Shown here: in pieces, positions 33,330 through 42,247 of the stretch
How positions within the stretch are numbered: position 1 is the first letter of the stretch
Layout: each line of letters starts with the position of its first letter
Source of the DNA: Psychrobacter sp. MF31
GTDB lineage: Bacteria; Pseudomonadota; Gammaproteobacteria; Pseudomonadales; Moraxellaceae
Length of the DNA: 64,000 nt
Assembly: GCF_012847335.1 (NCBI RefSeq)
Contig: NZ_JABBDX010000004.1
Coordinates: 227,220-291,219, forward strand
Direction of reading: 5' to 3'
Notes under the pieces: model-generated
Database searches by the model: none
What the model was told of the DNA's origin: nothing
What the model saw: the letters and a program-made list of their open reading frames with translations, nothing else
Made by a program: the position numbers and the translations under genes

Positions 33330-34018
33330 TGTTGTTCTCGATAGGTATTAAGTAAAAATTCGGTCAGCTCAGAGAAGTCATCAAAGGCAAAATTGGGATT
33401 GCAATCTCTAATATCTTGACCGTAGTTGTAGCCGTAAGACAGCCCAATGGTGTCAATTCCGGCATTTTTTCCGGCTAAAATATCATTAATCGAGTCGCCA
33501 ATCATCACCGCGTTTTTTGGGTCAATATTTAGCGTTTGGCAAGTGTGCAAAAGTGGCGCGGCATCCGGTTTTTTTTGCGGCAAGCTGTCACCACCAATCA
33601 GATTTGAAAACAGCGGCGACCAGCCAAAATAATTGATAATTTTGGGAACAAAGCGGATGGGCTTATTGGTGACCAGCGCTAAGGTAAAGCCAGCATGATG
33701 AAGCTTATTTAAGCCTGAGGTGACATCGGGGTAGGCGATGGTTTGCGAGCAGTCAAGCGCCTCATAAGCGGCTAAAAATAAGCGCTCAGACTCTTGAATT
33801 TCGGATTCTGAAAGCGACTCATTAACTTGAATGTCGCCTGACAGCGCGCGCTTCACCAGCATTAACGCGCCATTGCCAATCCAAGTTTTAATTGTTTCTA
33901 GCGGGTAGGGGTCGCGACCAAGATGCTGCATCATGACGTTAACAGCGGCGGTCAAATCGGCAACGCTATCAATCAGCGTGCCATCAAAATCAAACATGAG
34001 TAATTGTTTTTGTTGCAC
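33326..34018 (-). CDS. gph: Phosphoglycolate phosphatase (HAD family)
   Basis: A 230-aa HAD hydrolase of the Gph/PGP group. Motif I is MFDFDGTLIDS, followed by a helical cap (about 17-90); motif II is LALVTNKP and motif III KPDAAPLLHTC, then VMIGDSINDILAGKNAGIDTIGLSYG. It removes phosphate from 2-phosphoglycolate formed in DNA repair and photorespiration-like reactions; related HAD enzymes such as MupP are possible. The GTG at 34018 has AAGGAA upstream and is used as start. The ATG seven codons later would begin directly at motif I. The following gene overlaps by ATGA. Confidence 0.87.
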   Translation of the reverse strand: MQQKQLLMFDFDGTLIDSVADLTAAVNVMMQHLGRDPYPLETIKTWIGNGALMLVKRALSGDIQVNESLSESEIQESERLFLAAYEALDCSQTIAYPDVTSGLNKLHHAGFTLALVTNKPIRFVPKIINYFGWSPLFSNLIGGDSLPQKKPDAAPLLHTCQTLNIDPKNAVMIGDSINDILAGKNAGIDTIGLSYGYNYGQDIRDCNPNFAFDDFSELTEFLLNTYREQQ

Positions 34019-34072
34019 GAAATTTTTCCTTATTCTTATTATTTAGACGGCTGATTTGGCATTGGAAGTTTA

Positions 34073-34573
34073 TTACTTGGCGCTTTCATAACGGCGTTTG
34101 TGGTCAGATTTTTGCGCTTGATAATCACTGTTTTCTCGGCACAAGTCCCATTTTTCTTTAAAAATTCGCGCTGATTCGGCTTTGATTGGGTCTTCAACCT
34201 GCCGTGGCAACTCGTCGCGACCATGAGCGCCGCTTTGACCTTTTTTATCATCGGGAACCGCGCCTTTATATTTTTTGCCGCCTTTATGATTGGCGTAGCG
34301 GCGCGCTCGGGTAAAGCCCATTTGCAAAAACTTGCGCGCCATGTCCGCACCAACAAAGTCGCCTGCCGCCAAATAGTCCAAAAACATCTGATAAATGGTG
34401 TCGCTGCTTTTTTGGGCAGCCTCAGGCGTAGCAAAGCGCCAATGCGGCAGGATTTCTGACTTATACGGCTCAACTAAAAGCACGCCTTGCTCGCCGCGAC
34501 CGATACGGTAAAGTTCAGGGTGTGCGCGCAAATCAAGCGCTTTGTAGTCTAAATCGTAATCAAATTCCGCCAT
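34073..34573 (-). CDS. DUF4385 family protein
   Basis: A 166-aa protein beginning MAEFDYDLDYKALDLRAHPE, with YRIGRGEQGVLLVEPYKSEILPHWRF, a helix-rich middle (MFLDYLAAGDFVGADMARKFLQMGFTR) and a basic stretch RRYANHKGGKKYKG. These features match the DUF4385 family found in diverse bacteria; function unknown. ATG 34573 has a near-perfect AAAGGAGG Shine-Dalgarno, so the upstream in-frame codons are not used. It lies 55 bp upstream of gph on the same strand. Confidence 0.8.
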   Translation of the reverse strand: MAEFDYDLDYKALDLRAHPELYRIGRGEQGVLLVEPYKSEILPHWRFATPEAAQKSSDTIYQMFLDYLAAGDFVGADMARKFLQMGFTRARRYANHKGGKKYKGAVPDDKKGQSGAHGRDELPRQVEDPIKAESARIFKEKWDLCRENSDYQAQKSDHKRRYESAK

Positions 34574-34732
34574 AATGCCTCCTTTGCCACGGCTTAGCTT
34601 TGCCACAGCTCAGCTTTGCCATGATTTAGTATAGGCAAAAGGTTGGCGCAAAACTGTTATAAACCGTGACTGACGGCTTTGGGCTATTTGTTTTTTTGAT
34701 TATTTGCTTTTAAAAGATAAAAATTTAACCAT

Positions 34733-34766
34733 AAAAAAAGCCTCAATCCCAAAGGAGTGAGGCTTT
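34733..34766 (-). terminator. Terminator downstream of tRNA-Phe
   Basis: On the minus strand AAGCCTCA/TGAGGCTT stem with a 12-nt loop followed by seven T. It ends the tRNA-Phe transcript. Confidence 0.85.
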
Positions 34767-34784
34767 TAAAAACTGGTCAACGAA

Positions 34785-34860
34785 TGGTGGCTCGAGGCAG
34801 GATCGAACTGCCGACACACGGATTTTCAATCCGTTGCTCTACCGACTGAGCTATCGAGCC
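34785..34860 (-). tRNA. tRNA-Phe (GAA)
   Basis: A 76-nt cloverleaf on the minus strand: acceptor GGCTCGA/TCGAGCC, D-arm GCTCAGTCGGTAGAGC, anticodon arm ACGGATTGAAAATCCGT with anticodon GAA, T-arm GGCAGTTCGATCCTGCC, discriminator A and encoded CCA. A terminator follows. No repeat of the tRNA 3' end was noticed nearby, so no integrated element is suggested. Confidence 0.97.
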
Positions 34861-34951
34861 AATGTCGTTGAGGCGCTATTAAACTAAATATTAGTGCTAC
34901 TGTCAAGATATTTTTCTAAAAAAGTCAAAATAGTTGCCATTTTTGGCAAAA

Positions 34952-35374
34952 TTAGCCGTCAAGAGCAAGCAAGCCGTAATCGCTCATGATTTGGTGAATC
35001 GAAGTTTCGGCAGGAACAAACGCTCGGACGCCTTTTTTGACTTCAAGGTCATAGACCATTTTGATAAATTTGGCATCGATGGCGCGACCGCGATTTTGCG
35101 GATGCACGGTGAGGTATTGTAAGCGCTTGCTGTTGGTTTGACCGTCATCAAAGCAGCCGACCGCCGCGATGGGCTTGTCGTTAAACATCCCCACATAAAG
35201 GCAGCCGCCGCGCGCAAAGCTGGCTTCGATAAGGTTTAGTACGCTATCGCCGTCAGGGTGGCTGTCGTCAGCATCATAAAGGTCTTTTAGGCGCTCGGCA
35301 AGCTCGTTTTTTCGGGCGGGTTTTTTCATCAGCGGCGCATCAAGGCGGGTGATGGCAAAGGCTTCAAGGGGCAT
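34952..35374 (-). CDS. GNAT-like acetyltransferase-fold protein
   Basis: A 140-aa protein. Middle strands GGCLYVGMFNDKPIAAVGCF and LQYLTVHPQNRGRAIDAKFIKMVYDLE have the spacing of GNAT motif A (V-H-P-x-x-R-G-R-A-I), with the acetyl-CoA P-loop degenerate relative to the usual RxxGxG. The size and layout recall PanZ/PanM, the PanD maturation regulator, but I cannot confirm that. ATG 35374 follows a weak GGAAC. It stands between tRNA-Phe and an AT-rich orphan gene. Confidence 0.6.
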   Translation of the reverse strand: MPLEAFAITRLDAPLMKKPARKNELAERLKDLYDADDSHPDGDSVLNLIEASFARGGCLYVGMFNDKPIAAVGCFDDGQTNSKRLQYLTVHPQNRGRAIDAKFIKMVYDLEVKKGVRAFVPAETSIHQIMSDYGLLALDG

Positions 35375-35436
35375 GGCAAGTTCCTGATGGAAATATAAAG
35401 ATTATTTTAGCAGAGTTTTGTTTATATAGTTTTTAT

Positions 35437-36144
35437 CTAAAAAGAAATACAGTTTGAACTATCATCATCTGTATCTGTGAAGTCGTAAAAATAATCTAAA
35501 AAATCCTTTTTATTTGGAAACAAAATATAACTTACAGAAAGATTACCAGAACCACCAGTTGAAACAGTTGATAATAGGTAAATATCCTTTTTCTTTAAAA
35601 CAGAGAGTTTATATGCCGTGCTATAGTTACCGAATATGTATTTATGGATGCAGACTGGATGATAATTAATATTATATTTTGTTAGAGACTGAATAGCAGG
35701 TATTTCTATTTCATCCGTACTTGATAAAAATCCACCTAAAAAGTGCTCAATTGTTATTTGGTTGACATTACTTTTATTTGTTCCTGAGTAGTTAATATTC
35801 CAAGCGGCTTCGGGTCGAACTTTTTTTGGATTGTCATAAGCACTTTCCTTTAATTTAAACCCATCAAACTGTAATCTCACAAATCCGTCTTTTTCATATT
35901 TTTTAGTATTGGTATTCCAACTAATACCAGAATCCCAAAGTATATTTTGGCTATTGGTCGAGAAGTTCCAAGTACTTTTTGACGTGCTATCAATCATGTA
36001 TGTTTTGACCAGTGCCCCAAATTCTAAACTTGGTAGGTTGCTTGCACCTTTAGGAATGACGTTTTCTGCAAAAACACTGCTGCTCATAAGGGCACCACAA
36101 AAAAGCAGGGCAACCTTAGTTGAAGTATTAATATTAACTTGCAT
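35437..36144 (-). CDS. Secreted protein of unknown function, AT-rich
   Basis: A 235-aa protein that I do not recognise. The N-terminus carries a clear signal peptide (KVALLFCGALMSSSVFA, cleavage near residue 27). The mature part is Ser/Asn/Tyr-rich with several predicted beta strands (KTYMIDSTSKSTWNF, ILWDSGISWNTNTKKYEKDG, YLLSTVSTGGSGNLSVSYILF) and two cysteines (in HPVCIHKY and at the end SNCISF) that could form a disulfide. The gene is visibly richer in A and T than its neighbours and uses AT-ending codons throughout, suggesting recent acquisition. GGAAAA precedes ATG 36144. No mobility gene is next to it. Confidence 0.75.
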   Translation of the reverse strand: MQVNINTSTKVALLFCGALMSSSVFAENVIPKGASNLPSLEFGALVKTYMIDSTSKSTWNFSTNSQNILWDSGISWNTNTKKYEKDGFVRLQFDGFKLKESAYDNPKKVRPEAAWNINYSGTNKSNVNQITIEHFLGGFLSSTDEIEIPAIQSLTKYNINYHPVCIHKYIFGNYSTAYKLSVLKKKDIYLLSTVSTGGSGNLSVSYILFPNKKDFLDYFYDFTDTDDDSSNCISF

Positions 36145-36406
36145 TTTTCCTATCCTGACTTAGTAAACAAAAGTAATATTATAAATGATTTGCGAATATT
36201 TTAATTACCTTTATAAATATTTACCCGCAATCCTGCCAAGCCATAGCCGATTATCACAGGGTTTGCTATCATAAGCAGAACTTTTCAATGGTTCGATTTT
36301 GATAACCCATGGTTATTGACGCCAAAATCGACCGCCAAAATTTGACATCCAAAGCTAACACCTAAAACCGACGTTCATTATTGACGATTTATTATTGAGA
36401 GTAGCC

Positions 36407-37042
36407 ATGACCGCCAATTTGACTGATGACACAAAAGTCCTTGCCAATCGTCCTGACCGCACCGCCACCGTTGAGCGCAACACTGCCGAGACTCAAGTGA
36501 TCTGTACGGTCAACCTTGATGGTACCGGTCAAGGGGTGGTCGATACGGGCGTGCCGTTTTTGGACCATATGATTGACCAAATCAAGCGTCATGGTCTGTT
36601 TGATTTGGACATTAAATGCACGGGCGACACCTATATCGACGACCACCACAGCGTTGAGGACACCGGAATCACCCTTGGGCAAGCATTTGCTAAAGCCCTT
36701 GGCGATAAAAAAGGCATCCGCCGCTACGGTCATTTTTACGCGCCGCTTGATGAAGCGTTAACCCGCGCCGTGGTGGACATTTCAGGTCGCCCGGGGCTGC
36801 ACATGGATATTCCATTCACCCGCTCGCACGTGGGCACGTTTGATGTCGATTTATTTAGCGAATTTTTTTACGGCTTTGTCAATCACGCTTGGATGACGGT
36901 GCATTTGGATAATTTAAAAGGCAAAAACAGCCACCACCAAATTGAATGTACCTTTAAAGCGTTTGCCCGAGCGCTACGCATGGCCTGCGAGTACGACCCG
37001 CGAGCGCTGAACACCTTGCCATCAACCAAAGAGGCTTTATGA
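36407..37042 (+). CDS. hisB: Imidazoleglycerol-phosphate dehydratase HisB
   Basis: Sixth step of histidine synthesis. A 211-aa monofunctional enzyme (without the N-terminal phosphatase of E. coli HisB): [28 protein letters not shown], the metal-binding [15 protein letters not shown] near 76, [26 protein letters not shown], and [19 protein letters not shown]. Manganese ligands are the DHH and HH motifs. ATG 36407 is chosen since the family starts shortly before RTA; upstream codons are unsupported. Its stop overlaps the hisH start (ATGA). Confidence 0.95.
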   Translation: MTANLTDDTKVLANRPDRTATVERNTAETQVICTVNLDGTGQGVVDTGVPFLDHMIDQIKRHGLFDLDIKCTGDTYIDDHHSVEDTGITLGQAFAKALGDKKGIRRYGHFYAPLDEALTRAVVDISGRPGLHMDIPFTRSHVGTFDVDLFSEFFYGFVNHAWMTVHLDNLKGKNSHHQIECTFKAFARALRMACEYDPRALNTLPSTKEAL

Positions 37043-37671
37043 AAATCGCATTACTCGATTATGGAATGGGAAATTTGCACTCGGCGGCAAAGGCGCTGGC
37101 GAGTGTTGGGGCGACAGTGAGCATCACCGCTGACCCCAAAGTGGTGGCGGCAGCGGATAAAATCGTCTTTCCGGGCGTCGGCGCAATGCGCGATTGTATG
37201 CTTGGCATGCAAGATGCTGGCATCGATGAGGTGATTAAATCGGCGGTTTTTAACAAGCCGGTGATGGCAATTTGCGTGGGAATGCAGGCGCTGTTTGAGT
37301 CGTCGGCGGAAAATGGCGGAACACCGTGCTTAGAGATTTTAAAAGGGTCGGTCAACGCCTTTGATAACCCATTATTTAACGCTCAAGGCAAGGTGTTAAA
37401 AGTCCCGCATATAGGCTGGAATACCATCAATCAGATGGCAACCGAGCACCCGCTTTGGAAAAATATTGCTGAGGACTCGTACTTTTATTTTGTCCATAGC
37501 TATTACTGCGCGCCAAAAGAGGCATCCGTGGTCGCCGCAATTTGCGATTATGGCAAGCCGTTTTGCGCAAGCTTGATTCAAGACAACTTATTTGCCACCC
37601 AATTTCACCCTGAAAAAAGCCACACCGCAGGGCTGCAACTGCTCAAGAACTTTGTGGATTGGAAGATTTAA
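37039..37671 (+). CDS. hisH: Imidazole glycerol phosphate synthase subunit HisH
   Basis: Glutamine amidotransferase subunit that feeds ammonia to HisF. A 210-aa protein: [20 protein letters not shown], oxyanion strand [10 protein letters not shown], the nucleophile in [13 protein letters not shown] (Cys near residue 80), [15 protein letters not shown] and the catalytic His/Glu in [10 protein letters not shown]. It overlaps hisB by four bases. hisA is 16 kb away and hisF is not in the window. Confidence 0.95.
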   Translation: MKIALLDYGMGNLHSAAKALASVGATVSITADPKVVAAADKIVFPGVGAMRDCMLGMQDAGIDEVIKSAVFNKPVMAICVGMQALFESSAENGGTPCLEILKGSVNAFDNPLFNAQGKVLKVPHIGWNTINQMATEHPLWKNIAEDSYFYFVHSYYCAPKEASVVAAICDYGKPFCASLIQDNLFATQFHPEKSHTAGLQLLKNFVDWKI

Positions 37672-37750
37672 TCTAAAAGCTACATTTGGCTTACGCTAAT
37701 GAAAATCCGGTGCGGTAAACTAGGCGCTCTTAACAGTTAGGGGGCGTTTG

Positions 37751-38122
37751 GTGGATTTTTACAATTTTAAAGAAGGCATCGTTGCTGTAAGCGGTCTTGA
37801 TAAAGATGCGCTGCATATTTATGTCGGCGTGAGTATTTATTTACTGAGCTTAATCGTGCTGCGACCCGTTATCAAAAAATTGGGCGCTCGCGGTATCATG
37901 GCGCTAATTGTCGTCACGATGATTGCGCTCTTGGGTGAGTATTTGGACAACAAGCCCACGCTGATTAAGGCAGGGCTTAAAGGTTTAAGTGATAAGGAGA
38001 TTCGCGACAGCATTCATGACCTTATCAATACTTGCCTGCTGCCTTACGTGCTTTATTTTTTAAGTTATTTTACCAAACTATTTAATAAAATCACCGAACC
38101 AAAAAAGCTGCTAAATCGTTAA
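37751..38122 (+). CDS. Small integral membrane protein (VanZ-like?), unknown function
   Basis: A 123-aa protein with three hydrophobic helices: IYVGVSIYLLSLIVLRPV (about 22-42), GIMALIVVTMIALLGEYLD (about 48-68), and LINTCLLPYVLYFLSYFTKLF (about 92-114). The spaced DALH, GEYLD and DLINT motifs vaguely recall VanZ proteins, but similarity is weak. The start is probably GTG 37751 behind a G-rich Shine-Dalgarno AGGGGGCG; a TTG lies one codon earlier. Its last codons and stop are part of the terminator hairpin. It is 79 bp after hisH, possibly in the same transcript. Confidence 0.7.
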   Translation: MDFYNFKEGIVAVSGLDKDALHIYVGVSIYLLSLIVLRPVIKKLGARGIMALIVVTMIALLGEYLDNKPTLIKAGLKGLSDKEIRDSIHDLINTCLLPYVLYFLSYFTKLFNKITEPKKLLNR

Positions 38123-38136
38123 CGCAGCTTTTTTTA
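38101..38136 (+). terminator. Terminator overlapping the 3' end of the small membrane protein gene
   Basis: AAAAAAGCTGC and GCAGCTTTTTTT pair around a 14-nt loop that includes the stop codon TAA at 38120-38122. The A-run on the left could also end avtA from the other strand. Confidence 0.8.
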
Positions 38137-38152
38137 TGCTTAATTTTTCAAA

Positions 38153-39499
38153 TTAACCGTTTGCGTTGTCATAAATTTCGCGAACGACTTCACCAATCAC
38201 TTTTACGCCCTCAATTAATGTTTGTTCATCGGCGGCAATACTCATCCGAAAGCACTCATGAGCATGGTCGTAATTATCAACATCAACCCCAGGGAAAAAG
38301 TACTGGCTTGGCACAATCAGTGTGCCTTTTGCTTTTAGGCGCTCGTAAAGCTCAAGGGTAGTAATCGGCAAGTCTTTGAGCCAAATCCATAAAAATATCG
38401 CGCCCTCCGGCTTATGAATTTGCATCGGATAATCACCTAGCGCTTCTTTTAACAAGCGAACGGCGGTGGTGGCTTGCTGCTGATAAAACGGTTGAATGAC
38501 CTCATCGGATAAGGCTTTCATTCGGTCATCTTGCAGCAGCGGCGTGGCAATGGCAGCGCCAAATCGGGTTGGCGACAAATTAACCACGGCATTTAGCGCG
38601 CTGACCGCTGCAATCACTTCAGGATTTGCCACGATAATTCCAGTTCGGATTCCGGGCAAGCCAATTTTGGACAAACTGAAGCACAAAATGGTGTTGTCGT
38701 CCCAATTAAGCGTCGCATCGGAATAGATGATGTTAGGAAACGGCATACCATAAGCATTATCGATGATGAGCGGCACATCAAAGCGTTTGGCAATGGCGGC
38801 TAGGCGCTGCATTTCTTCATCAGTCAGCACGTTTCCAGTGGGGTTGGTCGGGCGTGAACAGCAAATCGCGCCGATTTCGCCGTTGTTGAGTTCCGGCAAG
38901 TTTTCAAGGGCGTCAAAATCAACGTGATATTTAAAAAATCCGGCATCGCCGTCATGCTCGCAAGGTTCAATCTTTGGCAGCACCGCTTTAAAATATTGAC
39001 CGCCAACCTGAACGTCGCTATAACCGATATATTCAGGGGCAAGCGGTAGCAAAATGGACTTGTTTATTTTTTTATTGTTTTCGGCACTTTTGTCATTTTC
39101 GCTTTGATTTTGTTCATCAGCAAACTCGCCGCCAAACAAGTTAAATAAGTAAAAAAAGGCGTTTTGTGAGCCGTTGGTCAGCGCGATATTGTCTTTGGTC
39201 AATTGCCAATCGTAATGACGGTTAAAAAAATCAACAAGCGCGTCGATAAATTTGCCGTCGCCTTGCGGGTTGGAATAGTTGCCGATATTCTCTAAAGCTT
39301 GATTGGCAAGTAAATCCGCTGCGCCCAACTGCTGATAAATCGTTAAAAAGGCATCATTCACCGCATTGATTCGCGCCGGATTGCCGCCGCCAAGCATGTT
39401 AATGGGCTGATCGCTTTTGAGCGCGTCGCCCAAATCATCCATCAATTGTGAAATGCCGGTGGGCTTGGTAAATTTTTGCCCAAAACTTGAAAATTTCAT
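38153..39499 (-). CDS. avtA: Valine--pyruvate aminotransferase AvtA
   Basis: PLP aminotransferase interconverting valine/2-oxoisovalerate with alanine/pyruvate. A 448-aa protein: the N-terminus MKFSSFGQKFTKPTGISQLM and NMLGGGNPARI are AvtA hallmarks. Further motifs: IALTNGSQNAFFYLFNLF near 104, SRPTNPTGNVLTDEEM near 209, IIDNAYGMPFPN near 239, and the PLP lysine in CFSLSKIGLPGIRTGII near 273. An Asn/Glu/Lys-rich insert near 126-148 adds about 20 residues compared with E. coli. It is a monocistronic minus-strand gene. Confidence 0.93.
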   Translation of the reverse strand: MKFSSFGQKFTKPTGISQLMDDLGDALKSDQPINMLGGGNPARINAVNDAFLTIYQQLGAADLLANQALENIGNYSNPQGDGKFIDALVDFFNRHYDWQLTKDNIALTNGSQNAFFYLFNLFGGEFADEQNQSENDKSAENNKKINKSILLPLAPEYIGYSDVQVGGQYFKAVLPKIEPCEHDGDAGFFKYHVDFDALENLPELNNGEIGAICCSRPTNPTGNVLTDEEMQRLAAIAKRFDVPLIIDNAYGMPFPNIIYSDATLNWDDNTILCFSLSKIGLPGIRTGIIVANPEVIAAVSALNAVVNLSPTRFGAAIATPLLQDDRMKALSDEVIQPFYQQQATTAVRLLKEALGDYPMQIHKPEGAIFLWIWLKDLPITTLELYERLKAKGTLIVPSQYFFPGVDVDNYDHAHECFRMSIAADEQTLIEGVKVIGEVVREIYDNANG

Positions 39500-39616
39500 A
39501 ACGTTTGCCTAAATCATTGTCTGAAAGTTAAAAATAAAATTAGTATAGCAAAGCTTGGCTTTTGGCGTTGACGCTTTTGACTATGGTTTAGATAAATTCG
39601 TTTTCGCCTAAACCAA

Positions 39617-42247
39617 CTAAATCAGCGCCCGAACCCGTGCCATAATCCCGCGACCAATCACCAAGCGAACGTAAATCAGCGCAATGGCAATCAAAATAAT
39701 CAGCAGCACGGCAAGCCCCAATAAAAACTGCAGCCAAGGTAAGCTAAAAGGCAGCTGAAATTTTTGGGTGACCACAAACCAAGCGCCAAGGCTGGCTACC
39801 ACAAGTGAAAACACCGCAGCGCTTGAGCCAATCAAGATAATTTCGATGATGTTGAGCGCGTACAAATCACGCTGTTGCATGCCAAGCAAACGATATGAGG
39901 CGCTGTCTTTTAAGCGCTCTTGGGTTGTTGCTAGCAAGGAACTTATCAGCACCATAAAACCGGTTATCAGCGCTAGCAAGGTAAATACAAACACCAATCG
40001 GCTCATTTGTGCAATGAGCGATTGAACTTGCTCAGCAATCATCGCGCCATCAATGGTAGTAATTGCCGGATAGCGCCGCGTCAGCTCCCCTTGAATCGGC
40101 GCGATATTTTGCTTTTCAACATGGGCGGTGGCAAATTGAATTTGCGGGGCTTTAGCTAACACGTCCGGCTCAAATAAAAAGTAAAAAAACGGGCTTGGAC
40201 CTTGTTCAAATCGTGAGCGAATACTGGTAATTTTACCAATGATTTCAATCCCTTGAATATTAAAGCGGACTTCATCGCCCATTTTGACGTTTAACAAGTC
40301 AGCAGCAGTATCTAAAATCGACATCGGCGCCATTTTTAGCGCGCCGGCAAGCTGACTTTTATCTTGGCTGACAGGCGCAAACAGCGCGTCTTTTTTAACA
40401 CTTGATTTGATAAACTCGGTGTCCATCACCTCATTGCTGTAGCTTAAATTAAAGACTCGGGTTGGGTCATCAAAGCCGTCTTTGGGCACGATATCAGCAG
40501 CTTTTACCCCGTTTGCGCTGACCACGCGGGCGCGAATGACCGGAAAATAAGTCACCGGCGCGTTAATAATTTGATTAATGCTGTCGTGTTGGTCGCTTTG
40601 AACGTCCAACAAAAACAGATTTGGCGCGTCTTTTGGGTAGCTGGTGACAAACTGCTTGGTGATGCTGTGATTGAGCGTCGCCACGAGCGCAAGCACGGCG
40701 ACAGACAAGGCAAGGGTCATAAAAAACAGCGCCGATTGGTTGCCTTTTCGCGATAAATTGTGAATGGCGAGTCGTGGCAAGAGACCAACATTATGGTGTT
40801 TGGCAAGTTTTGCGAGCAGCCAAAGCCAAGCTTGCGCCAATCCCCAAAAAATTGTTAATACAGTAACTAAGCCAACCATTAATCCAAGTGCCAATTGCCA
40901 CGAGCCTGCTTCCAAAGTAAAAAAGCCGAACAGTACCAAGCCGATGAGAATAACTTTTAGCCATGATTTTTTTTGCGGTAAAAAATTGCTTTGGTTTGCG
41001 CTTGTGTCTTCTTGAAGCAGCACCGCAGGTTGCATTTTAGTAAGGCTTATCAGCGCGCGTTGGGTGATAAATAAAGTGAGCACCAAGGCAATAATCAGCG
41101 TTTTAATGACGCTAATGGGACTGATGCTCAAGCTAATATCGGCAGGTAAAATCGCGCCAAGCTGCGGTCTGGCAATGATAAGAAAGCCGATACTTAATAC
41201 CGTGGCAATCAGCCAAGAAAGGATAGCGGAAATGGCAAAAAGGCGATAATAGCTGATATTTACCGCGCGCCTTGATTCACCAAGCGCAAGCCTTGTGGCA
41301 TTAACGGGTTGCTGCTTATTGACAAAGGCGGTGATGATGCCGAACATCGCCACCAACGCAAGCAGCAGCACTGCAATAACCAGCAGTTTTAAAAACAGCA
41401 GCACGTTGTCCGAAATCCGCGTGATGGAGGTGTCCGCAGATTGCGCGTCGCTCAGTTTAATGTCCGGATAATGGGTCAAAATATTGCTTAAGCTTTCGCG
41501 CTCGGCATCGATGGTATCTGGGCTGCCTTTTAGCGCAATTTTATAGCTGACGCGGCTGCGCTCGCCAATCAGTTTGGTTTTGGCAACCGCCAACTCACTC
41601 ATCATCACCCGACCGCCAAATCCAAAGGCAGTCAGCGGTCGGTCGGGCTCTTTGATTAAGGTATCAGCAATGACAAACTGACCTTCGCCAATGGTGATGT
41701 TATCGCCGATTTTGGCATTAAGTCCGGTGAGGACTTCGGGCGCGACGATGATATTTTGGTCGGATAATTGCTGCCAAAGCGCTTTATTTGAGCCAAGTTT
41801 GACCGCGCCATAAAGCGGATAATTGGCGCTAACGGCTTTGACATAGCCAAGCTGAGTTTGCTTGTCGGTGGTCAGCATGGCGTTAAAGCGATAATCCATC
41901 ACCACGTTATTAGGGTCAAGCTTTTGAATATTGGCAAGCAGTTCCGGCGGCCAGTCTTGATTGCTGCTAATGATCAAATCGCCGCCAACAAGGGCGCGCT
42001 GATTGTCATTGATGTAGTCATCAACCGACGCTTGAATGGAGTCAAGGCTTAAATAGGTGGCAAGCGATAAGCTTAGCGTTAATAGCAAAAGCAGTGGATA
42101 AATCCAGCGCCGCCACCACGCTTGTGAGAGTGCTTTATTGCCCAGTGATCGCCCAAAAAACAATTCTAAAAAATACGATGCTAAAAAGGTTTCGCTTGAT
42201 TTGGCAGCATTGGGCGGATTTGGCGTTTTTTGATGGTCAAGGCTCAA
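39617..42247 (-). CDS. ABC transporter permease of the FtsX/YbbP type
   Basis: An 876-aa membrane protein. TM1 is near residues 50-70, a large periplasmic region (about 75-270), three helices (about 275-405), two more around the centre (about 435-490), a second periplasmic region (about 525-740), and three C-terminal helices (about 745-865). The repeat of two FtsX domains and the overall length match YbbP, which works with ATPase YbbA. Periplasmic lipid-related or lipase-export roles have been proposed for this group; not proven. Its ATG overlaps the end of the ATPase gene (ATGA). Confidence 0.88.
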   Translation of the reverse strand: MSLDHQKTPNPPNAAKSSETFLASYFLELFFGRSLGNKALSQAWWRRWIYPLLLLLTLSLSLATYLSLDSIQASVDDYINDNQRALVGGDLIISSNQDWPPELLANIQKLDPNNVVMDYRFNAMLTTDKQTQLGYVKAVSANYPLYGAVKLGSNKALWQQLSDQNIIVAPEVLTGLNAKIGDNITIGEGQFVIADTLIKEPDRPLTAFGFGGRVMMSELAVAKTKLIGERSRVSYKIALKGSPDTIDAERESLSNILTHYPDIKLSDAQSADTSITRISDNVLLFLKLLVIAVLLLALVAMFGIITAFVNKQQPVNATRLALGESRRAVNISYYRLFAISAILSWLIATVLSIGFLIIARPQLGAILPADISLSISPISVIKTLIIALVLTLFITQRALISLTKMQPAVLLQEDTSANQSNFLPQKKSWLKVILIGLVLFGFFTLEAGSWQLALGLMVGLVTVLTIFWGLAQAWLWLLAKLAKHHNVGLLPRLAIHNLSRKGNQSALFFMTLALSVAVLALVATLNHSITKQFVTSYPKDAPNLFLLDVQSDQHDSINQIINAPVTYFPVIRARVVSANGVKAADIVPKDGFDDPTRVFNLSYSNEVMDTEFIKSSVKKDALFAPVSQDKSQLAGALKMAPMSILDTAADLLNVKMGDEVRFNIQGIEIIGKITSIRSRFEQGPSPFFYFLFEPDVLAKAPQIQFATAHVEKQNIAPIQGELTRRYPAITTIDGAMIAEQVQSLIAQMSRLVFVFTLLALITGFMVLISSLLATTQERLKDSASYRLLGMQQRDLYALNIIEIILIGSSAAVFSLVVASLGAWFVVTQKFQLPFSLPWLQFLLGLAVLLIILIAIALIYVRLVIGRGIMARVRALI

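Noticed and set aside
34039-34473. 144-aa minus-strand frame overlapping the DUF4385 gene
   Set aside because: It is the alternative frame of a real gene with a strong Shine-Dalgarno; the composition is rich in Lys/Arg/Ala without structure.
34785-36144. tRNA-Phe as integration site of a small island
   Set aside because: The AT-rich gene is on the 5' side of the tRNA, not the 3' side, there is no integrase, and no repeat of the tRNA end was noticed.
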